A DNA stretch of 64,000 bases from positions 37,983,007 through 38,047,006 of the forward strand of contig CM067086.1 of NCBI GenBank assembly GCA_034008185.1, read 5' to 3'. Each line of letters begins with the position of its first letter. The stretch's first letter is position 1. Positions 26,711 through 40,800 of this stretch are shown here, piece after piece. A model generated the notes under the pieces. The model saw only the letters and a list, made by a program, of their open reading frames with translations. It was not told where the DNA came from and did not search any database. Source of the DNA: Gorsachius magnificus. Its lineage: Eukaryota; Chordata; Aves; Pelecaniformes; Ardeidae. The position numbers were made by a program, and so were the translations under genes.

Positions 26711-27645
26711 CAGCATCCATAGGCTGGTAACATTCTCGGTGCCTGTCAAAAAGGTCTGGTTAGTGAAAACCAAAGAACTAGGAATAGTAATAGGATCTAA
26801 ACTCAACAAGGATGATAGCGCTCTCCTCAGCTAGGAATACTTATTTTAGGTCAGAAAGAGGCCTACCATATACACAAAGAATCTGTTCTACATTTTACTA
26901 TACAAAAGTGCAGACAAGAATAATACACTGAAATGTACTTAATTATTGCAGAGGATATCATTCCATCCACAGACTGAACCTATAATGTTCAAATAACACA
27001 CCTATTCCTTTAAACATAAGGTTATTTGCAAAACCAACAGCACATTTCTTATCTTAAAATGGGAAACTGGAAATGAGTCTTCTTCCTTTCCCTCTCCCTC
27101 TTCCTCTATGTTCCCACCAAATTATATTCCATAACAGCTAACCACATATTTCAGAGTTTCCAAAACCAAAAAAATTACTTCTGGGCAATTACCAAGAATG
27201 GAAGCTTTCAGCCTGAGAAATAACTGCTTCAGAAAAAAATGAACAAAGCTAATTGAATAGTGTAAATAAATTATTCATCAATTTTCAGGGGAAGAAAAAG
27301 ACAAATCTATTGGCATATTTTGGTTAAATAACTTCAGATATGCAAAAAGAGACAAAGAATATAGTTATTCTATCATTATGATATAAGGTGGGATTTTAAA
27401 AGACATCTTTGTTTTGACCATCCAAGAATCACTGTAAGTCAGTAGAACTCAGGCACTTCCTTCTTTTCCATGAAACCTAATTGCATTTGAGCTAAAGGAA
27501 TGTAAATTAAAATGCCAAGCAAATAGAAGCCATTTTAAAAGTGGGGATGCCATATCTGTTTTAAACCTGTATCATGATGACTAAGAGTAATCTCAAATTA
27601 GAACATGGGAATAGCAAAATATGCAGGTTTTATGGCTGAACAATG
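26711..27645. other. AT-rich non-coding DNA, no gene seen
   Basis: Unique-looking AT-rich sequence between the GC-rich block and a CR1. No feature is supported. Confidence 0.55.
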
Positions 27646-28777
27646 GCATAGAATCAATGGATAAGGGTACAGTGACTAACATCATCTACCTGGCCTTGTG
27701 GAAAACTTTTGATACTGTCCTACACAACATCCTTGTCTCTAAAATTGAGAGACATGGATTTGACAGGTTGACCACGCGGTGGATAAGGAATTGATTGGAT
27801 GATTGCACTTAAAGAGCTATGATCAACAGCTTGATGTCCAAGTAGAAACCAGTGATGAGTGGCGTCCCTCAGGGGTCCGCACTGGGACCAGTATTATTTA
27901 ATATCTGTATCGGAGACATGGACAGTGGGATTGAGTACACCTTCAGCAAGTTTGCAGATGACATGAAGCTGAGCAGTGTGGTTGATACTCTAGAGGGAAG
28001 GGATGTCATCCAGAAGGACCTTGCCAGGCTAGAGAAGTGGGCCTGTGCAAACTTCATGAAGTTCAATAAGGCCAAGTACAAGGTCCTGCACCTGGGCTGG
28101 GGCAACCCCCGGTACCAATACAGTCTGGGGGATGAAGGATTTGAGAGTGTCCCTGAGGAGAAGGACTTGGGGGTACTGGTGGATGAAAAACTGGACATTA
28201 GCTGACAATGTGCAGAGCCCAGAAAGCCAACCGTACCCTGGGCGGTATCGAAAGAAGCATGGCCAGCAGGTTGAAGGAGGTGATTCTCCCCCTCTACTCC
28301 ACTCTTGTGAGACCCCACATGGAGTACTGTGTTCAGCTCTAGGGTACCCAGCGTAAGAAAGACATGGACCTGCTGGAGTGAGTCCAGAGGGGGACCATGA
28401 AGATGATTGGGGGCTGGCACAGCTCCCCAGTGAGGACGGGCTGAGAGAGCTGGGGTTGTTTAGCCTAGAGAAGCTGCTCTTTATCAGGGACTGTAGTGAT
28501 AGGAAAAGGGGTAACAGTTTTAAACTGAGAGAGGGTATATTTAGATTAGCTATTAAGAAGAAATTCTTTACTGTGAGGGTGGTGAGACACTGGTACAGGT
28601 TACCCAGAGAAATTGTGGATGCCCCCTCCGTGGAAGTGTTCAAGGCCAGGTTGGGCAGGGCTCTGAGCAACCTGATGTAGCAGAAGGTATCCCTACCGAT
28701 GGCAGGGGAGTTCGAACTAGATGATCTTTAAGGTCCCTTCCAACCCAAACCGTTTTATGATTCTATGATTTTATGAT
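27646..28777 (+). mobile_element. CR1 LINE, 5'-truncated, decayed copy
   Basis: CR1 homology begins near the reverse transcriptase segment ATCATCTACCTGGCCTTGTG (first motif of the palm) and runs to the tail TTTTATGATTCTATGATTTTATGAT. Coding sequence, 3' UTR and tail are all present in order. It belongs to a different subfamily from the 17.5- and 59.3-kb copies; for example, the C-terminal block reads SLEKLLF..RKRGNSFKLREGIFRL. A shortened stretch near 28455-28490 removes part of the region between the LFSLEK block and the RKRGN block. Confidence 0.93.
27690..28680 (+). pseudogene. CR1 ORF2 remnant with stops and frameshifts
   Basis: Residual reverse transcriptase coding region. The piece 27852-28205 reads [16 protein letters not shown] and then SKFADDMKL, so the catalytic FADD (27951-27962) is intact. 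The frame is nevertheless broken: a TGA replaces the tryptophan codon near 27791 (RN*LDD), another TAG/TAA lies upstream of the VPQG motif, and a TGA at 28203-28205 interrupts the segment after LDIS. The C-terminal piece (28378-28680) lies in another frame and ends with FKARLGRALSNLM. The scattered lesions mark an old, inactive copy. Confidence 0.88.
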
Positions 28778-31002
28778 AAAAACTATTTACTATGAAGAAG
28801 TCATATTCAAGAAAATGATTACATTTTTTTGAATAAAGCAATCTGTTTATACCCAAATGTGTGCATCAAGTGTTATAAAAGAGGTCCTGGTAACAGTCCC
28901 TCTAATTCTCTTTCTAATTTTATGAGACCCTAAACATCCAGAAAAATTTGGCTTTTAAAAAATTTGTGTTCCTGAGACTTCATATCTCCCCCAGCTTGAA
29001 CTATACCCAGAAGACCTATTGAAAGAAGAAGAAAAAAAGTCCTTGGCTTTAAGCACCATGCACCCTCTTGTTGCCTGCTTGCCCTTGTCTTACCTTTAAC
29101 TATAACTAGGAGATATATATCACCATTAGAAAGAGTAACAGAAGTTCTTTGTGCCAATCAATACCTGATATCTTTCAGTATTGGGGGCTGTATAACATCA
29201 AGCAATAAACTAGGCAGATAGGTTTAAGTCCCAAACACTAATCCCAAACCCTAACATTATTTTATAGTTAGAAAACTCATCAGTAGAAGAATAGAGAATA
29301 TAAATCTTTGGCTTCAGCTGACAACAACATTCTTTCTGATATAAGGCAATATCTTTTGTCATTTATTTTGTGTAGATGGGGCTTTTAACTCTATCTGTGT
29401 GTTAGGATTAGGTTTGGTGTTACAGTTACGGCTTGGGAATCCAGAGCTTCAAAAGAGCAGTTTACCAGTTTATTCTGGATACTGCTGTGCCTTCAACGTT
29501 AGGACAAACAGAAGATATCTTTTGAAATACAAAGTGTTGTAAGACTAGCTTATTGCTGAATGCTGCAAAGCCTGCAGCGCTGAGAAAAAGCTGGTGACAA
29601 TGGAACCAATTTTTTTTTTTTTAATTATAGTTGGTTCCCCCTATTGGATTAATGTTAGGGTTTATTTAGGGGCTAGATTTCCATTTTAGAACTTAAAGCA
29701 TGAAGATCTTTATTTCCTTTCAGTGTTCCCAAGACTTGTACTGTTATAAAGAGATCTGGTAACTTAAGATAACAATGACTTAAGTCCTTTCTTACTAGAT
29801 GAATAATATGAAAGCTTTTTCACAGCCTGTCAGTTTGGTGTTGTCATAGCATGATCCCATGTTACATGCTTTTGGGGTGTAGTATGAAAGCATGAGGGAG
29901 TTTCTATGAATACAAGTTTATAGATCCAAGAGAACCAAAACTGATGTAAATTTTCTCCAATATCCTAAAGAGAGCAGTACTTAGCACAAAGCCTTAGAAT
30001 CAGACTTGTATTTTGTGTAAGAGAAAATAAGTTTATTTGCTTCAGAAAAGAACTTGAAAATAAAATATCTTAAATTCTGTATATAAAATCAAGGGATCAG
30101 GACCCAAAGATAGACTGGGTGGTTTTGCTTTGGTTTGGGTTTTTTTTTTGACAGTGAAGAGTCAGCTACTGCTCCTTTTTTCATGTCTGTGAGATCTTTC
30201 TGATATTTCCTAAGAAATCCTCCTTCACTCCTCCATTTTAGGATTTAAGTAATATTAGTTAACACCTCCTTGAGAAATTATATTACAACAATTTTTCGTG
30301 CTTTTTTTCTTCTTGGTACCTTTACAGGTGATTTTTTTTTTAATTCTGTTCATTTAAGTCTGTCATACTGCACAAATATTTTTATGTTTATATGGATTTT
30401 ATATTTTTTTTTTCAAATAACAGTTTTGTTATTGTCAGTTGGTATAGTTAATAATAAACCTCCCCTTCAGTGAAGGAATTAATCATTGACATTCTGTGAT
30501 CTGTGTTATGTGGGAGATCAAATCAAACGATCATGGCCATCTTTTCTGAGCTTAAAACCTCTGAATGTTTGCAACATGTTCTGCAGAAGATAACGTCTAT
30601 TGGATAGAATGCAACTAGATGCCCTGAGTATTAAAGGTGGCCTAGGAAATTCACGTTATGATTTTATAAAACAAACTGAAAATCCTGTTGAGGCTAGGCT
30701 TTATATTTGTTGCATCTAAACACAATGTTTCCTTCTCCTTCAGATTAAATGACAGTCATAAGACGCTAAGTTATGGAGGAGTGACATCTGGCTCCTTGGC
30801 AGACACCTCAGGCAACTGTGTTAATGACTTTGGAGATGGCTGTGTATCTGTAATAGAGTTAAGTTTGTTGTCTGGATTGTATTACTCTTATTCTCAGACA
30901 TTTTCTCCCTTTTGTCCTTTAGCTCATATTGGAATCACTGAACCACTCATAACCCTGACTTATAAGCCTTTTCTTGTATTTCCATCTGCTCCAGTATGTT
31001 GG

Positions 31003-31032
31003 TTTTGTTGTTGTTGTTGTTCGTTCCCCCCC
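31003..31032. repeat. (TTG)n microsatellite plus short C run
   Basis: GGTTTTGTTGTTGTTGTTGT is followed directly by TCG and a run of C. A short microsatellite; the poly-Cys stretch of the frame across it reflects this repeat. Confidence 0.85.
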
Positions 31033-32619
31033 GTCCCCAGGAAGCTGTGAGTATATTTTGCAAAAACTTCAAAAGGAAGGTGTTGTCAACTGGAAGTGTA
31101 TTTTTAATGCTTGATAACACCGAAGATTTTAGACAACACTTAGTGCTTCTTAAGAAAAGGCACTATAGAGGAAATGTACCCCTGCTGCATACTTACAGCT
31201 CAAACTTCATTGTAAAAAGCAACAATTCTAATAATAAAAGTTAAAAGGAAGGAAAAATATTTTAATATTTGTTAACAGGTGAGCATGTATGAAAGTATAA
31301 GGGCAAGACTAGCAGACACAGTATTTCTAACTTATAGCTGAAACATTCATGAACATTACCAGGTCAAAATATTTGCCAGTCTAATAGGGAATGAATGGAA
31401 AATATGTTTTCTTCACTTTTTTGAGGTATATTATAAAATTTGTGTGATCTATTAAAATGCTTATGTTAGAAGATATCTGAAATCCTGTATTCTGAAATAA
31501 AATCACTTTTTAACCCTCCTATCTTTCATTGCTCCTGGCTGGCCTATGTGATGTATAAAACCCAGAAATACTGATTGGATCCATTTATTTCCTGGAGAAG
31601 AATTGTAAGTCCCTTGGGCAGATCTCCTCGGTGTATGAGGCTCATCAATATGGCATGAAAGACTACTATTTTCATATTTGCAGCCATTAGGTCCCAAGCA
31701 TTTTAACTTTTCCCTGCTGATATACAACATATGTTCCAAATGTAGTCAGCTGGTACAAATTAATTTAACCCTTAGGCAAAAGTACCATCTTCCGTGCTGG
31801 TTATGAGGTAATTGACCTTCAGAAACCACCTGAACTCTGTGGAAACAGGCACAGCACAGCACCTATACAGCCAGATAGCAGTAGATACAGTGTGATACCT
31901 AAGGATCCCTCTGGGATGCAAGACCATGAGGAGATGATAGGCAGATGTCTTTCCTTTGATCCTAGAAGCACTATGAAGTTAGCAAAACTAGCTGTCTCCT
32001 GATTCTATCTTCTAGAAATTAGATGACAGCAATGTGCTTCAGCCATTTCCTTTCTGAACATGAACATGACAACTTTATTCTGTGATGGCAGAAAAGACCC
32101 AGTATACAACTGATAATGCAGCTTTTATGTCAGCTAAGATTTACACCATCTAGGATTTCACCTTCACCCAGCAATGCAAGGCAAGCCAGTAATTCAGATG
32201 CATGAATGAGACAACTATAAACAGTTTAAAGTTCTGACCCTTAGACAGAAGGAAAGATTTCAGATCTTGTCTGATATGTGTTGAAGTACACAGATACTAC
32301 AGTTTGTAGGCTGTGCTTCAGTTGTGCTGCATGTGCATCCTTTGCCTCTTTAGGACCTATTAAAGCCCTCATAAAATACAGTATTTGTTGTTCTAACTTG
32401 TAGCTGAAACACTCATGTATCATACTTTTGTCATATTTAATTGGGAATAACTGAAAAATATGCATTTTGTGTAATTTTTTTTCATTTAAACATGACATTT
32501 AAAGTGTGTATATTCAAATTATATACTGATTCAAACTATAGCCAGGAGTTTACAAGTCGATTTCTAAGTTAGAAGAAACTCAGTACAAAATTCAAGATCC
32601 TTAATGACGAAATATAATA

Positions 32620-32630
32620 CCCCCCCCCCC
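32620..32630. repeat. Poly-C run
   Basis: Eleven consecutive C followed by A-rich sequence. Length polymorphism or assembly error is likely at such a site. Confidence 0.8.
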
Positions 32631-34877
32631 AAAATAAACAAAAAAACAACCCTCAAAACATCATAGAACTGTCTCTAATTCAATTGGCTAAAGTTTTGAG
32701 AAAGCTTTGGTAACTCTGGAAAAACGTTTTCCTACTTTTTCAAGTCAAAATAAGCACAGTATAGATATTATTGCCAACTTGAAATGCCTCTCAGCTGTGA
32801 ATTATTCTCATTAGAAACAGTGGAATATTCTTTTCAAAAGTTGTCAGTCTCTTGTGTCTTGCTCAACACAAACCTTCAACCCTATTAAAAAATCAGTGCT
32901 GCTAGTAAAGGTGTGAACAGATGTTTTATCTCCACATTTTTTGCATAAATGCAAGTACTCTGATGTAAATTGATCAAACTGTAGAAATAAATCATTTAAG
33001 ATTTGTGCAGTGATTAATAATAGAAGCCAGTAATCAAATATCCCTGCCACCAGCACATCTGTTACAGAGAGTTTCTAGTTTGCCCTATTATGCAAATGTG
33101 CAATAAAACAAATAAATTACTTGATTTAACAGCTGGTTGAAAAACATTATTTTTAGGTGATTTTTTTAATGTATTGTTTTTACCATTGATAGCCACTTGA
33201 TGTAGACTAATTCAATTATGCTTATGTAGAGGGTCATGGAACTGAGAGCGGAAAAAATAGTACCGACTCTTCTCAGGAACTGCTGCAGAATTTTAAAGAT
33301 ATTTAGAATTCCTCAGGCACACATAGCTTCTGGAAGAACAAAGGAGAGAGGAAAAGAGTTTTCCCTGAGTTCAACACAAAAATTTCCTCGTATATCTTGG
33401 CTCTTCGATACTAGTAGTGTCACTTACATAAGTAGTCCTTTCCGGCACCTTGAAAGGACCCACTTTTGATTCTTCACTGCACGTCAAAATTAATATGATC
33501 TCAAAAAACTGTTTCTGGACATTTTAGTTGATAGACTCAAGAACTGAGGAAAGGGAAGTATCAGCGCAGAATTACCCTTAATTTAAGGTATGCTTAGACT
33601 ATAGTGTGTGGTCACGCATACTGTAGATTTCAGCAGCCTTTAGCACCAGGATCAGAGAACTCCAAACTTTTTTAGAGTGAGAAAGGATAACTTTCTCTTT
33701 TTCACTGTCTCAGGGGAGCACAACAGGTTGTGTGAGACTTTTGGTTTGTTTAGTTTTTCTCCAATGCCTGAGATGTATTTTGGAAGAACTAAGATCACTT
33801 TTACTTCTGTCAAATAGAATAAAAAACAAGGAAGTAAAAAACAGAAGCAGTAAAACTTGTCCGTAAGTCAGAACTTCTGAAAACGTTTGTTCATTTTTTA
33901 ATGCAACCATACATGTTGCCCTCAAAATTCTGTATGCTGAATTATACATTTTACGAAGTAGTGCTGTAAAACCAGACAAACATTAATTTCAAGCAAACAT
34001 AATCTTTCAGCTCCCTGGGTTACCAAATATCCAGCTGTGCCAGCAAAGTATATTGCTCTGGAGGGATGCATCTTAATACAGTCATCTCAGAGCAGAATAT
34101 GTTGGTTTATAAAATGCATTCAAAAATAACCAAACAGAAAGTTCTGTAACTATTTGAATGTCTTATATCAATTATTGATAGACCACACTCATAAACAGCA
34201 TGTATATTCAAGTCATCCTGTAGACAAAGCGAGATAGAACCCACTCTTCAAGGGGAGATGAAATATAAATATGTCATCCATTCCATCCATTCCCCATAAC
34301 TACTCAAAAAATTGATGAAAAAACTTTCTTCTGCATGACAAAGAGAAAAAAGAGAGAACAGTATCTGGACAACATACAAGAATATGGCACACAGTCCTTA
34401 CTCCATTTTGCTGGAACCAGAAATTCAGCTTGTGAAGTACAATATAGCCTTCTCTCCTGAAAAGGTGATTATCAGCACATGTTAATAGACATTTTGATCC
34501 AAATGTCAAAGTGTATCAGGTTTTGTTTTTTTTCTTTTCTGTCTTTTTGCATGTGTGGCAGAAAAGGCAACCGATTCAAAAGAGATCTTTAAAAGAAGGC
34601 ATCACAGTTACTGTAAAGAAAAAGTCTGGAAAATTGTCAGGTTTTCACGAAGAGAAACACTGAAAAATATCTGGGCTTGTTCAAATTCCAGTAGATGTCC
34701 TCAGCTGAGAAACCAAGTTTCAGAAATAATAGGAATGGCATGCATCTTATTCCTTGTCTTGACTGCCCTGAGTCTGGCAAGTCAAAAATCTCACATAAAA
34801 TATTCCCAGCAATATTCTTTGTACAGTCCTGAGAGAGTAGAGAAATGGTTAAACATTTTCAAAGTATCAGTAAGAGA

Positions 34878-34895
34878 GTGTGTGTGTGTGTGTGT
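34878..34895. repeat. (GT)9 microsatellite
   Basis: Nine uninterrupted GT units, preceded by GAGA. Confidence 0.9.
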
Positions 34896-37800
34896 TTATA
34901 TTTTGTATTTTCAACATGTTGTGTAAAGCAATGATACTTCTTTTTATGAAAAGAGGCTGGCAAAGGAATGAAGTCAAATTTCTTCTTGAAAAGGGAAGAA
35001 CTGGCAGGTCCCTGTAGAGCTATTTAGTGCCCAAAAGTAGGCATCTAGTGCTATTTCAGAAGGCTCAATGTATTTAGTCACATTGCATTGTGTAGATATG
35101 GCACAGGACACAAATCAGTCATGCATCCATCTGGAAAGTCAGCTGAATAGCAGACATTACGTGATCTAAAATGGTTTTAGATCCTTGTGTTACCTGACTT
35201 GTTCCCTAGCAATCTTATGCTTGATACATCATGGAAAGCTTCAAATGACTGTGAAGTTCCCTTTCTGCGTTCTTTCTCCTAGTGCTTCATTTTCCAGATT
35301 ACTGAACTGATTCTATCTTTTAGACAAGTCTCCACAGTGGAAAGAAAGTTGTGAAAATACCACACAAGCATATACAGTTTTACATTTCTTATTACAGCTC
35401 AATGGATTATGTTGGGAAAAAGTACATTGTCCAAACCTCCCTGATCATTTCCATCAACTCTGTGTATCACTTCTCCCATAAAATAAGATGGTAAGGAATT
35501 AAGATGAGAGGATAAGGATTTAAGAGCTGTAAATGTAACCAATTATGCTATCTTATAATTATTCAATAAATTTTAGGAAAATCATATGATTTTGAGAGTT
35601 TAACATTACTTTCATCTCTCAGAGTTTGTAGTTCTGTAAACAAAAAGTGACTTGTAATAGCAAACCTTTGCTCTTTTAGGCAGTTCTTATGAGAATTTCT
35701 CAGCATCAGGTTTCAGGAGTTCAGATGTATTTGATCTGCTTTAACAAAGGAATTGTTGGGGAGGAAGATATGTGGTCTGAGTGCTCTTATGTCCTAAAAG
35801 TTTTGCATCTCTACTGTGGTGAAGAGAGGTAATTTATGAGTATTGGAAGCTTGGACAGTCTTTAAGGAAATCTTGTGTGAACCAGGGGGTGACCCAACTC
35901 AGAACAAAAAATCAGAGTTGCAATTCCTACATTCCTGTGCATATATGGGTTTTGTACAACTCACAACTTTCTTTGATCAGTAATTAATAAATGTTTAGCA
36001 AGTTACATAAGCAATCAGCAGGTTGACAATAACCATTCATGCAAACACACAAGTTCTTCTAAAAATATGTCCTGTGTTTGTAACCCAGTAAGTCAGCGGG
36101 GACTGTATAACAGGAAATACAGAAGGAAATCAATAATTTTGTGGTGTGGTAACAAACCAGAATGAAAAAGAATGTGCACTTGTAGTGATCAAGTACAGCA
36201 GAAAAAATGATCCCCAGATTAATATTTTAAGACAAAATGAAGGGGAATGGAAATAAATCACTTGATCAGTGAACAGAGTTATTCTGATAGGGTCAGTGGA
36301 ATTACAGGACACAAATGAATGAACTAAAGTCACAGATACAGCAGAAATTATGTATTTAAAGCATACATAGTATGTGACCGAGGAAGGCACTGAGGTCATC
36401 AGAATAGCCAGAGAAGCCCATGGCAATAGAAATTCTAAAGAAACACAGTAAAAATGAAACATGTTTATTGGAGTACTATGAAATCTATAGATTAGTGAGA
36501 GTGTTGAATACCGTTCACCTGCCCTCACACAAACTATCCCCCTCCTCCTAGGCCTCAGCTGTTTGCAGATGTCAGTCAGCTGTTCTACATGTCCTCCATA
36601 AAATCCATTTAAAAAAAACCCCACAACATAAGGATTTGATTTTTTTCTGGTACCAGAGCAGACATACAGAGGTGTTGCTCAGCTAAAAGTCTAACGAACT
36701 GATTTCCCACTGTCTTGTATCTGGTTTTGATTAAGTAACTCTTGGTTTAAACATTGTATCTTGTCTTGCTTCTTGTTCTTCAGACTTAGAACTGTATAGG
36801 GAAGATTTACTTTAACCTGTACTACCATCCTTCACTGATATCTGCAAGTTCGCAAGGGAAAAATTAGTTACCTGTGTCCTCAGAAACCATGCATCAAGAA
36901 CTGCAAGGTCAGTTTGACTCCACCTCCTAACTGCAGATCAGTATATGAAACGTAATCAGAAGTATAATACCATTTTCCCATGGAAGAAATGATCAGGCTA
37001 ATTTTTTTATTCTGTCTTTTATATAAATTTTAATGACAATTTAAACCACCTATCAACATTTGCTATAAAACACGCTATTGCAAAACAAGCTGAGTTCAGA
37101 TAGAGAAGCTGTGCATTGGTCTGATGCTAAACATCACACAGCTTCTTGATGGTAGAAAGGATATCATGTTTGCGGAAACTCACCAGCATTTGACATAATA
37201 AAGCACAAGTGGCTGCTAGCCATAATGCAGAGCAAGAGGAAATACCACTCTGTGGTAAGACTAACATCAATAATTTTTCAATGAACTGTACAAGAATCCA
37301 AACTGATGGCAAAGACAGTGAAATAAACTGCTGCAAAGAGGGCACCTGTGCAGATATTGTGTAACATGGCTACAAGTAGTCAAATAACCCACTTCAGCAC
37401 AAGTACTATTATCTGTGCAGCTGATTTGTGTACCACTGCCCAAAACAAAGCCTCCGCTTAAGCTGAACCATATTACCACTTCTTTCCCTGTGCACTGAAA
37501 TGCATATAATTTAAACAAAACTGTTTCTCTTCACTACCACTAATATAAGAGAGTTTCTGTCATAAAAAAAAAATAATGAGGCCAGTAAGCCTCTTAGAAC
37601 AACTTAGAAACTTTCAATACAGTGGAACTCTTCTTCCAAATTTCAGCTTAATATTGCTTCAGATAGCTTCCTTTAAAGCAATTATAGGAAAGACAAAGTA
37701 TAAAGTTAGAACTGCAGAATGCCATTGATTCCAAACTGGGGCATTTGAAACAGCTTTTCAAAATGCTAATTTCCTGCTGTTTTTTGGCATCATTACACTT

Positions 37801-40800
37801 GTTTGGGAAAGTATAGTATATGCAGAGAAGCTTCACACTATATTGAATGAAAGTTACCAGTGCATTTCTGGATGTCCTTGACTAAGTAACAGGAGCAATC
37901 AGTATGTTCTTTTAGTCCTACAAGGCATCAGAAAGGCAGTCAGCGCTAAGGCAGAATGCACACGACAGACAGAAGATGCAAGATGCTGCTTTATGGACAC
38001 CTGACAGACTTGGCTGTCTGAAACAATGAATAAAAAATTATTTCTTGTTACAATGGAGGAATGTAGAAAATATCAACCATACAATTGCAAACATTAAAGA
38101 TGTTGCTTAGGTAATGATATGAGGGGGTAAACATTTCTGATATTGCTGAAAACTTTCTTTAGTCATGGGATTATAATGGCAACAGAAGTGTTCAACTATC
38201 TGTCAGTATAAAAAGAGAAGCACAATATAATATGTGGAAATGGACTGTTCCAAGGATAGATTTAGGATAACCTAGAAAACCAAAGAAGGTAATAGTATGA
38301 TATACTAATGCAAAAGAAAGATAATGCCAAATATCTAATTAGGACTATAGAGCAGCCTATAACATTAACTCACTTTTAGAAAATATTTTGCTGGTAATGC
38401 AAGTATATAAGAAATTGAAGTAATAAAGTGGACCTCTTCTGATTTTCACATATTTTGATGTCATGCAGAGGACAGAACAATTAGGGTGATAAGGAACAAT
38501 GCTTGCATTCAAAGTTTAGGAACGATATATTCCACATCTAGCAAGTAAAGGTACTTCATTTCTTCTTGAAATTAAAACATTTTCAGGTCACTTCTGTGAA
38601 TATATATACACACCATGGTCCTTTTCCCCCCCATCTCTATATACACATGACAAGTATCAAAACATACAACAAATCTAATTTTTCTATTGGACACCCTTTC
38701 TTTAGCCAGCTGCTCTCAAAGAATACTGCATTGGGCTCTCCATTAAAAAAAAACCCCAAACTGTTAGTTACCTATTTGGAGCTGGGTCAACCAAGATTGA
38801 CATAAGTCCTGAGAATGGCTTAACTTCATGACTTCAGCACCATTGGAAGATGCATGAACTGCTTTGCCACTGTATTTGGTACATCCACAGGGGAGACATT
38901 ACAAATTCTGAAAAGTCTCTGCGTACCTGAGCAAGGTTTTTTATAGTTTTATTCCTTAATTTCCTTTAAACATTGCCTGTTTAGGTATGTAATAGGTAGT
39001 TTTTCTTTCCACTGTATCACATTACTTAATGTATCTGCCCAGTCACTTTTACTCCCTTATTTTTAGAAAACACATCTCACCTTTCACTGGACTGATCAGT
39101 TTGGGGGCAGGAGGGTGGGAATCTCATCACATGAGCTTTTGTTTTCAGCTCTTGTCATAATAATTTCTCATCTTTGCCAAATAATTTCATGGACAAAATA
39201 AACATTAAAGTCAAGGCACTTGAATTTTATTGGTCTCTTTCCCTATCTATCACTAGCTGTGAGACTAATGTAGAAACTAAACTCTTTCTTCTTTTTTTCC
39301 ATTGCTATAAAATAGGAACAGCATGGCTATAGAGTCCTGTGTCATATATACAAAGTATACATAGGATAAAAGAACACAGCAGGAAGTATATGACAGGCTT
39401 TGGGAGATCTGACATTGATCTAGATGTTGATATATTCTTCAACAGAAAAGTTACTTCGGCCCAGTAGACTAGTGGTTGCATGATTGCTAGCAACAACTGA
39501 CCAATACCTGGCATCAGAGAAGATAAGGCTTCCTGTGCCCCATAGAAACTTTTTCTGTGTTAAATTTTTTAAAAGAAGAGTTATTTTACATATGCAACAT
39601 TTTAATTGTTTTTAAAAAGTGATGCTATTTGTTGACTTATGCTAATGTCACAGGTAACTAATATCTAACAACATGTCACGTCTAACCTAAAAATTAGGTT
39701 CAAATAAATATCAAGAAAATAATAACAACATTATAATCTTCTCTACTTTAAACCAACAACTGAATTGAAAATTAAAAATTTATGATGGACAGAGGGAATT
39801 TAGGGCATGATTTTAATGCAAAGAAGATGGGTGGAGAACTTGTGTTTATTTTAAAACTTTGGCTGAATGACAAACGTAATAGTATTATTGTGCTGCTCTA
39901 AGTTGTCCTCCCATTAATCCTGATTTATTCTAGTAACGAAGAACTAGAATCTGGCCAGAAAAATGTAACCTACTAGAAGTGTGACAGGGTTAGGATGCAG
40001 CATGGATTTCCAGTGTCTTCAGACTTTTGTTGGGTATATGCAGAGCCTTGTAGTTCAATAACCCATGTATTACCCTCTCTCAAACAAAGCTATAGTACAA
40101 ATGTTGCTTCTCATCTTTACAGGATGAATTTACATATTTAAATTCTAAAGCAACTTCCCTTGCTCATTTATGAGGCAGTACAGCTGAAGAATTAAAAGCC
40201 TCACCATTCACATTGAACCTACTACCTGTTTGAAATTTAACCATTTTATCCCAATAATTTAAATAAAGACCAGTAGTAAGAAGTGAGAAATCAAAACCAG
40301 AATAAATTGCAAACACACTTATGCTATTCTGTCCTCCTTTCTTAAGTGACATGTCATATCATGAATTCATAAACACAAGATTTTTGGCTTGAAAGATGCA
40401 AGACATTCAAAATGCTTGAAGACTTTTGAATTCTCTATCCCTCTGTCTAAATCAACCAGAACTTTGCAGGTTTGCAGCTCTGTCCTCACCGACATTACTG
40501 TTCTTGTGTCTTTTCCCATTCACCCTCACTGTCATGTGTTGAAAACTTCCTAAAATCTCTCTTGATCCTACAGTAAATTTACAGGTATGCCTCAATCAAA
40601 GGGTACTTTGCTTATTTTGTAAAAAATTGCAGCTCTTCTGATAATAACCCCCAAGATTTTAAGGATGTAAAAAATTTTGAATAAAGTAAAAAATAAATGA
40701 AAACACAAGTTCCCTATATGTCATTAAAACAATAGTACCAAACTAATGTTTTGGTACTGAAACAAGAAAGAATTCCTGGAAGACTGTTTTGTGAGGTTAG

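Noticed and set aside
29215..29670. Interstitial telomere-like motifs (CCCTAAC, GTTAGGATTAGG, GTTAGGGTTT)
   Set aside because: Only isolated single units in both orientations; no tandem TTAGGG array.
30688..31050. 120-codon frame ending in a Cys-rich segment as an exon
   Set aside because: The Cys run is encoded by the (TTG)n microsatellite, and the rest resembles no family I know.
40735..40757. Inverted repeat AGTACCAAAC/GTTTTGGTACT as a transposon end or miRNA
   Set aside because: The stem is only about ten base pairs with an imperfection, and no duplication or longer symmetric sequence surrounds it.
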